Source: Halichondria panicea (lineage: Eukaryota; Porifera; Demospongiae; Suberitida; Halichondriidae). Taken from it: a stretch of 64,000 nucleotides of DNA. The notes beneath the pieces were generated by a model that was given only the letters and a program-made list of their open reading frames with translations, was not told the DNA's origin and ran no database searches. Position numbers and translations under genes: made by a program. Below are positions 56,785-64,000 of this stretch, piece after piece; the first letter of the stretch is position 1, and every line of letters begins with the position of its first letter. The stretch lies in NCBI RefSeq assembly GCF_963675165.1, contig NC_087384.1, positions 1,758,501 to 1,822,500 on the forward strand, in the 5' to 3' direction.

Positions 56785-57831
56785 TTAAGGTGTGATATTA
56801 TCCACACTCTTCTCGAGATCAAAGTATTTCACTTCAATCACGAATTCACTCCAGCCACGCTCGTTTTCACTTGACTCTTTGTTGGGTGGGTACGTACCAA
56901 TGCTAGACAGGTAGACATTGTTGGCTGGATTGGCCGGGTCGACCAGGCGTGGAGTGGACGAGGGAAAGAGGGTGGGTTACTAGTCTCTAGCTTTGTAGTA
57001 GTCTTCCCAATAGATGCTGCATGTGTATACAAATTATTTGAGATTAATTAAACTTACTCCATTCTGCTGTGATTCCGAACAATTTTTTTCAGCTCTTCAG
57101 TGGTACTGCATATGTTATTGATATTTAATTGGTTATTTTAATTTTACCTCTTAGCTTCATTGTGTCCACGATAGCCATAAGTTTTTGCTGGTTTTCATAG
57201 GCTCGAAGCACCAACAAGGAGATTAGAAAGGAACTAGGGCTTCTTCGTCCTATGCTACTTTTAGGCAATAGGCGATTCGCGATCCTCCATGCTTTAGCCC
57301 GGGCTATGTATTCTTTGACCTGCATGTATAATTATATATATACGCAGGATTATTGGTGAATTCACAGAAGCAGAATACAAAAGTTAACACAAGCACAATT
57401 ATGTATACGGAAATTTGTTTTAGCTATATATATACGTATATAATTATTATACCTTCTGATTTTGCTTTTTCATGAACTCCACTTGCCATTTGGAAGCGTT
57501 CACACTAAATCTGTGCATGCAATTCAGGTAATCGCTATTGTATACTTTATCACAACTAACCTGTGCATGACTTCCAGGTCGTGGTTTGGCACTCTATATC
57601 TCGAAGGAACCGAAAAAATGTTGTCGGATCACTTGGATTATCACTCCACCAAACTGGACTGATCAGGAGATCCACGTCGATGTAGCCCTTGTACTTAAAC
57701 TGCACAGCATATCTTGGTTTGTAATTGGGATCTATATAAATGGTATCTGTTCCAAACACCTGTCGATTATTGCTTCCAGCTGTCTCATGTATTGCTGATA
57801 TCCGTCAGTTTGATAATATCTTCGCTTACAT
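56785..57831 (-). pseudogene. OAS-like pseudogene, exons 3-7 (array locus 13)
   Basis: A relative of locus 5. Exon 3 (57831 to about 57560) keeps YIDVDLLISPVWW but has a one-base loss before it and a two-base gain after it. Exon 4 (57453-57512, FSVNASKWQVEFMKKQ) is open. Exon 5 (57319-57148) lacks seven bases present in locus 15 and so leaves the wrong phase. Exon 6 (57105-57058) looks normal. Exon 7 starts WEDYYKARD and then meets a stop. Exons 1-2 are absent; the space upstream holds two MITEs. Confidence 0.85.
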
Positions 57832-58095
57832 CTGCGTGTGTATAATTATATATAATTTGTTATCGGACACCTATATATGTACCGTACTCTACCGAGATAT
57901 GCCCACGTTGGTATACATATATATATACAGCGTTGCTTTTATATACAGTAACTCTATAGCTATGAGTATAGTGGGTAATTTTGTCATCAAAATGCTCGTT
58001 CGTACAGCTCAGAATGGTGGCGCATTAATAATTTTTGCTGTGTTAATTTTAGAATGATGTTCTAATTTCCACCATACGAATAACATATAATTATC

Positions 58096-58332
58096 TTCCG
58101 TATATAACGCACCATTTTCGAGGGGCTTAATTTTCGCTGTTTTTGTGGGTCAGTATATATAGTCTTACGTAATTCCACGAAAATTGTTCTTTAATTAGAA
58201 GTACATCTGCTATAACGTGCAAATATTAAAGGCGTGGCTTCCAGTAAGCAGTCAACCCACAGACATTATGCAACGAATGCTTTTAGAGGCCATTCCACGA
58301 AATGTAAGTGCCTCGAAAATTTCGCGCTATGT
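58096..58332. mobile_element. MITE, TATAACGC/GCGCTATG ends
   Basis: About 235 bp. The left end ataacgcaccattttcgagg is mirrored by cctcgaaaatttcgcgctat. Same family as 2853, sharing ggccattccacgaaatgtaa. Confidence 0.75.
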
Positions 58333-58420
58333 CTATTTTCACCCCCAAATATGTTTTTGAGAGCTATATATAGATTTCCTAGGTGATAGGGATTCAAGGT
58401 GCATGTCCCTATATAATTAT

Positions 58421-58588
58421 ACCGTAATAGCGCGCAATTTTTAAGGCACTTAACTTTCGTGGAAGGGTCTCTAAAAGCATTTCATAAATTTCATGCTGTT
58501 CAAATTACGTTGTGTCTTCCGTTCACTAAGCATTTCGTGGACCTACGAAACTGATTAAGCCCCACGAAAATGTACTGTTGCGCTAGAG
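58421..58588. mobile_element. MITE, ACCGTAATAGCGC ends
   Basis: About 168 bp next to the previous element. Left end accgtaatagcgcgcaattt; right end cccacgaaaatgtactgttg, then cgctagagta (decayed). A small perfect palindrome, aactcattaattaatgagtt, follows at about 58604. Confidence 0.6.
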
Positions 58589-58765
58589 TAAACGACCGAA
58601 CAACTCATTAATTAATGAGTTGTTGTTTCACATAGATCGCTTGGAATCAAACTGACATTCCAAACTGACGTAAACAACTCATGTATATATACCTGATGTC
58701 ACAGTTAATATAGTGGTTTTCTGGATTTATCATTTATATAGCTAAAGAGTTATAATGATTACACT

Positions 58766-60884
58766 CTATATGTCCACAGTAAGGTCGATGGTCTCAATCT
58801 TCCTCTTTATCTCAGACCAGTTCCCCTCCCCATCATCATGTGACCTGTCACCGGTACGTGTAGTGGTAAACCCGGTGTCAAACAGGTTGTTGGTAGGGTT
58901 GGCTGGGTCCAGGAGGCGAGGGGTTTTTGGGGTGTCATGTAGGATTATGTTATCAGTTGCTCCCACAATGTAGTAGTCGTCCCAATGAATACTGTAGATC
59001 AATGTGTGTATACTTGTGTTTTGTGTAACATGCAGATATACTCATACGGTATTGCATGATTATATACTTCTACAATGTATAGACTGACTTACTCTTGTTT
59101 ATCTTCCCTAAGAACGAGGTCTTTAAGCTCATATGAGGTCCTATAGCATGGAATAAATATAATTATGGTATGCGTGAATATAGATGTAACGGTACCATGA
59201 TGTGATAACTGTATATACGTACCTTTCAGCCATATCACGAAAGATTAGATTTCCAAATTTCTCCTTTGCACGCTGATAAGCTTTTAAAACGAGCAAAGAA
59301 AGAAAGTAAGACTTTGGCTTCTTCTGTCCTGGGTAAACGTTTGGCCATTGTTTGTTCCTCCATGCCTTAGCACGCTGAATAAGCACTTTGACCTATACCA
59401 TCGTGGTATATACATGAACAATGTATATAGATGAACTGCAATGTATACGTATCCCTTACCTCATTGTCTTGCTTCTGCATAAACTGCACCTGCCATTTGG
59501 AGGCTCCTATTGAGAACCTGCGTGTAATTGGCATGCATGCATGCTTTGTTTCTATACACATGACATGTACGATAGTACAGTGCCTGTAACCTAGAATACC
59601 ACAAATGTGTGAGTAGTTGTACTTAAGTGTATCTTGAGATTGGAAGATTTCTAAGAAATGATGCTGATACCATTGTGTAGGTGAATGAATAAGCTACAAA
59701 CATATTCAGTGGAAAATCATTTAGGTGAAAACGGGATGATTGTAAAAAATGTATGTAACATCAATTATCTATGGAAGTAAAGTGTTTCTGGAAAAATTGC
59801 TTCTACCAAAAGATAGACAATTTATTAACAATACATGTGTAAAAACCTTAGACCTTAGCCGAAAACTTTACTTGAAATCTCTCCCTAAGCGAAAAGGCAC
59901 CCAAAAACACACATAATGGAGTATGAAACAGCGTGTGTACTTATGTAAACGATTTTAATCTATGCATAATTATGTTAGCTCAACTATCCACTGATGTTTT
60001 TCCAGAGTTCCAGACCTTAGCCGACAACCGTTAGTGTTTTTCCTCCCTAAGCTTTTGCTCACTATAACAATTTGTTGCTGTTGTAAAAGCAACCATGCAC
60101 ATACCCACCACTTTAGATTGCCATGGAGTTGAAGCTCAAGCATTCACCTACACTTTGGTATCATCAAAATTTCTTATAAAATTAATGTTTTAATGTCAAG
60201 ATATGTACCAAAATTCACGAATGTGTGGTATTCTACTCTCTAGGTTACAGGCACTGTATAGTGTGCATGCAGTCCTGTTCTTGAATTTTAACTCACGAGT
60301 AGCGCTTTTGAACCGGGATCTTGTCCAAGAACAGGCTCAGCTGGGAGACGCTGTCCCACCAAGGGGTCACCAGCATGTCCACGTCAATGAGGTCCTTGTA
60401 CCGAAACTGGACAGAGTGAGGTGTCCTATTCTTAAATTGCACATCGCTGTTTTTTTTCAAGAATTTCTCAAGTTTCTCTAGCCAGTGGCCATAGCCTTGC
60501 TCAAGAACTTTGTGTGGATCTAGGTCTGTCAAAAATTTGAGGAGTTAGCTGCCTACGAAATCCTCATGTAGACTATATAGACTAAAAATGTTCTTACTAT
60601 TATTCTGTGTTTAGCAGGTGCCCACCTCTTGAGTAGATGACCATGTCCAGATCAAAGTCTCCAGGAACTGCAGTTCCTTGTCCCAGAGAGCCAGCTCTGA
60701 TGACTTCACTGATAGTAATTGGCTGTTGGTCCTGTCATGTAAAGCAGATAATAGTGAATTTTGCACATTACCTGTTGCTCTATAGTACTTTTAGGAGGGT
60801 AGCCAACTCATCTGTTGCTTCTCTAGCAGCCTTGTGAGTGAGTAGCTCATTGCTGTGGGGAGGGTGGCAATTCCTAAAGTCCAT
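58766..60884 (-). CDS. 2'-5'-oligoadenylate synthetase-like gene, array locus 14 (intact)
   Basis: Exons 60884-60789, 60731-60626, 60525-60297, 59517-59460, 59392-59223, 59140-59093, 58991-58766; 310 codons, with phases as in the rest of the array. Exon 2: VIRAGSLGQGTAVPGDFDLD. Exon 3: HSVQFRYKDLIDVDMLVTPW, with the third Asp. Exon 4: FSIGASKWQVQFMQKQDNE. Exon 5: VKVLIQRAKAWRNKQW and KSYFLSLLVLKAYQ. Exon 7: WDDYYIV and RLLDPANPTNNLFDTG. Exon 1 is longer than usual; the ATG at 60884 gives MDFRNC, and the following EATDELATLLK aligns with exon 1 of locus 2. Intron 3 is about 0.8 kb of unique sequence. Confidence 0.92.
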
Positions 60885-61467
60885 TTGTTATGTTCTTATT
60901 TCTATCTCTAATTGGGTGTATGTGTGTGTTTGTTTTCTTTTGTAGTAAACTAAAGTACTGTTTACAGATTAGTCAGCAAAGGGCAAAGGGACTGTCCCAG
61001 GGAAAGTCCATTATAGGCTCATTAATTGATGCTCCCAACAGCTGCACCCACGTCTTGCACCATCATCATGCTTAGAGCTGATTCCCATGAAAAAGTCCCT
61101 TAAGAATATTCATTGTTTTGAGAAAAGTAATAATCCATCAATGAATAAAGGATAAGGCTATATTCCTACTAAATTTGTCAGTTGTTAATTTTCTAGAATT
61201 AAGACAATGCTTGCACTGCTAATGAGTATACCCGACTGAATTGCCTCAGGGTATAGGTGAATATAATTATAGTAAAAGGTCAGCAAACGAATTTAACAAT
61301 CAACTAATACGTTTAACAATCAAATAATACTTTAAGCATCGTGCAGCTATCAGCGAAACAAGTTACTATAATAATACACTACTACACTATAATATTGTGT
61401 GCTGCATGCTATATAGTCTTAATTGTCTGTTTAAGTTACTAAAGTTAGTCAGCTCTCTTAAACGGTC

Positions 61468-63048
61468 TTAACGTGTGATCTCCTCCACACTCTTCTCAAG
61501 GTCAAAGTATTCCACTTTGTCCACAAACTGACTCCAGTCCTGCTCGTTTTCACTTGGCCTTTTGTTGGGTGGGTACGTACCAATGCCAGACAGGTAGACA
61601 TTGTTAGCTGGATTGGTCGGGTCGACCAGGCGTGGAGTGGACGAGGGAAAGAGGGTGGGGTAGTCTCTATATAGCTTTGTAGTAGTCTTCCCAATAGATG
61701 CTGCATGTGTATACAAATACTATATAATTATAATAATAGTTAATTAAACATACTCCATTCTGCTGTGATTCCGAACAAGTTTCTTCAACTCTTCAGTGAT
61801 ACTGCATAATTATAAGTTTAATGAAATAATACATGCATGGTGATTAATTTTACCTTCTAGCTTCATTGTGTCCACGGTAGCCATAAGTTTGGCTCGACTG
61901 CTGGTTTTCATAGGCTCGAAGCACCAACAAGGATATTAGAAAGGAACTAGGGCTTCTTCGTCCTACTCTACTTTTAGGCAATAGGCGATTCCTCCATGCT
62001 TTAGCCCGGACTATGTACACCTTGACCTATAAAATATCATACACGCAAGATTCTGATGACTCAAACAGAACGCATGGAGTTCCTGCAGTGTACGATATAA
62101 GCGTTATAAAATTATAGGCATGCATGCAACACAAAGCATGGCATGCACATTAAAAATTAAAAATTCATTGTTATGTAATAGTACCTTCTGATCTTTTTTT
62201 CTAAACTCCACTTGCCACTTGGAAGCGTTCATGCACACTAAATCTGTGCATGACTTCCAGGTTGTGTCTTGGCACACTATCTCGAAGGAACCGAAAAAAC
62301 ATTGTCGGATCGTTTGGATAATCACTCCACCAAACTGGACTGATCAAGAGATCCACGTCGATGTAGCTCTTGTACTTGAACTGCACAGCATATCTTGTTA
62401 TGTTGGGCTCTGTAATGACCCCTGCTCCAAACACCTATCGATTGCTAATGAAAGCTTCTAGCCGTCGTATGTGTTGGTCATATCCATCAGTTATGATAGT
62501 ATCTCCGCTCACATCTGCATAACATGCATGTGTTATTCATGCACTTAAGCCACAACTATAATATATATGGGTGCGTGCATAGTGTATGCTTTTGATGATC
62601 ATGTCTATAATTATATATAGTTTCGCCTCAAATTTTTTAAGCTAGATTTATAGGTGTATAGGGATTCCAGGTGCCCCTCTGAGTTAGCACTTCAACGTCG
62701 CATGTGATATAGGCCCAGTGAATGGGCAGGTGTTGCATACTCTATATACAGCTACATGTACATGCATGCATGCATGCACGCAGGTTTGCTTGCCGTGAGA
62801 GTAGAGCACCAGGTCGATGTCAAAGCTTCCAGGTACAATTGTTCCATGTCCCATAGAGCCAGCTTTTACGATCTCGCTCACTCTAATTTTTGGATGAGTA
62901 TAGCTTGACAAATTAAGCTGCATTTTGAACATATTATATAATTATACAGATTTCTGCATGCATATCTCATTATTACCTGTAGAGTAGACACCAACTCCCT
63001 AATGGCTGCTTCAGCCTCAGCATGTGTAGGTTTCCTAAAGTAGGCCAT
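61468..63048 (-). pseudogene. OAS-like pseudogene, seven exons with several breaks (array locus 15)
   Basis: A relative of locus 5. Exon 1 (63048-62977, MAYFRKPTHAEAEAAIRELV) and exon 2 (VKAGSMGHGTIVPGSFDIDL) are intact, but exon 2 ends at GCAAGC, a GC-type donor where locus 5 has GTGAGT. Exon 3 (about 62515-62258) keeps YIDVDLLISPVWW but has an in-frame TAG before VFGAG. Exon 4 has a four-base insertion after FSV. Exon 5 (62026-61854) and exon 6 (61801-61754) look sound. Exon 7 has a four-base TATA insertion after WEDYYKA that brings in a stop; the rest of the exon stays open in the shifted frame to 61468, so decay looks recent. Confidence 0.88.
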
Positions 63049-63721
63049 CTTGAACTTATAAATTTCTGTCTGAGACTGCTGCCTAATTTGTTAATTGCTA
63101 ACAGTTGCTCTCTTTTATATTAGTTTCATAGATTCCAAGATTCTAGAAGGTTCTCTGTAATGGTGACTATTGTGGTCTATGTTGTATAATTATCAGGTTT
63201 TAGGGGTATATTCCTGAAAATAATCAGTTCTAGTAATCTCTCTTTCCTGTGCAGTACTCAGTACATGTAATACAAAGGCCAAGATCATTATCTACTACAA
63301 GGGCCAATAAACTGCTTGTGGCATGAATTGCCATGTAATAACTAATTTGTTGCCTTGAAAACCATTTTCTGATATATATAGAAACCAGCATAGAGACCAC
63401 TTGCTGCATATAGATGTGAAAAAAAAAGTAATTTGGTAGTTTTTGTTCTGTTTTTGGTGGCTGGATTTACAATAATTATATAAACAGTGGTTTGCAGAAC
63501 AGTTGTCATATTATACTCAGAGTAGCAGTAGGCGGTGACTTTTACAAGGTTACTTTGCCCCAGTGCAACATGTCCCTGGTTAAAACATGTGCAATTCAAG
63601 TAACCCACGTGCTGGGTTACAACAACAGATAAAAGTATACACATTTAAAACAAGTAGAAATACTAAGCTACAGGTTGTTGTAACCAGCCATATAGGTTCT
63701 TTTAAGCATATTTGGTAATGG
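63049..63721. other. Sequence upstream of locus 15, no gene seen
   Basis: The promoter of locus 15, if it ever worked, would lie here. I see no confident element, and the open frames are short and unsupported. Confidence 0.45.
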
Positions 63722-63946
63722 CAAGGGCGTATAAAAGAAGAGAGGGCATGCATGCAACTCCATATGAGCAGAGTTCAAACGTGGGCAGATGAATGTGCAT
63801 GACTGGCATGAAATGCGAAATTTCTATTTTTAGCACTTCATGCAAATTAATGCACACATTCCTCTGCCCACGTTTGAACTCTGCTAGCTACGTGTACTAA
63901 TATAGTGGAGTTGCATGCTCTCTCTTCAATCTTTTATACGCCCTTG
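63722..63946. mobile_element. CAAGGGC-type MITE with 7-bp target duplication
   Basis: 225 bp with ends caagggcgtataaaagaaga and cttttatacgcccttg, and an inner mirrored pair gcagagttcaaacgtgggca. Flanked by GTAATGG on both sides (63715-63721, 63947-63953). Confidence 0.85.
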
Positions 63947-64000
63947 GTAATGGGTCGTAGCAACTTCCCATAGGTAGAAACATCCAGCTATATGTAGGTT

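Noticed and set aside
61458-61706. 82-codon minus-strand frame over OAS locus 15 exon 7
   Set aside because: Out-of-frame shadow of exon 7; the neighbouring frame carries the DPTNPANN signature.

Overview
The window looks like nuclear DNA of an animal, most likely a demosponge of the Amphimedon kind. It is AT-rich, its genes are split by short GT-AG introns, and it is crowded with short inverted-repeat transposons. The gene families are also animal-type: ANK-ZU5-UPA-Death proteins and 2'-5'-oligoadenylate synthetases. The species is inferred; no marker gene is present. No rRNA, tRNA or CRISPR array was recognised.

Region 1 (1-9.1 kb, + strand). This holds the last two exons of one death-domain gene, then a ten-exon ankyrin-ZU5-UPA-Death gene. 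The two are tandem duplicates, similar in the death exon, its upstream intron, the tiny last exon and the 3' UTR. Several small DNA transposons lie in and between them.

Region 2 (9.18-20.52 kb). One 11.3-kb transposon has imperfect ends starting CATAGAT and a perfect 7-bp target duplication, GTTCATG. Inside is a giant palindrome with arms of about 4.5 kb, carrying tandem arrays of a ~157-bp unit (about 15 copies left, 8 right) around an ~0.8-kb spacer. A broken P-superfamily transposase tail lies near the left end. The architecture recalls the Galileo/foldback elements of Drosophila. Two short relatives with 7-bp target duplications lie at 29.0 and 53.4 kb.

Region 3 (20.5-27.4 kb, + strand). 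Decayed copies of an unrecognised multi-exon gene family; the big transposon is inserted in one and a truncated non-LTR retrotransposon in another. A further copy sits inside the next region, at 42.4-44.0 kb.

Region 4 (27.46-63.05 kb, - strand). A head-to-tail array of 15 OAS-family loci: seven intact genes (297-319 codons) and eight pseudogenes or fragments. All seven intact genes have seven exons and the same intron phases, 0-1-2-0-2-2, so they are duplicates of one gene. At least two lineages coexist. Blocks at 33.3-35.9 and 48.6-51.9 kb are duplicates in which each block kept a different gene alive. OAS enzymes make 2'-5' oligoadenylate in response to RNA, and death-fold adaptors transmit immune or death signals, so the window may be an innate-immune neighbourhood under rapid birth and death; that link is inference.
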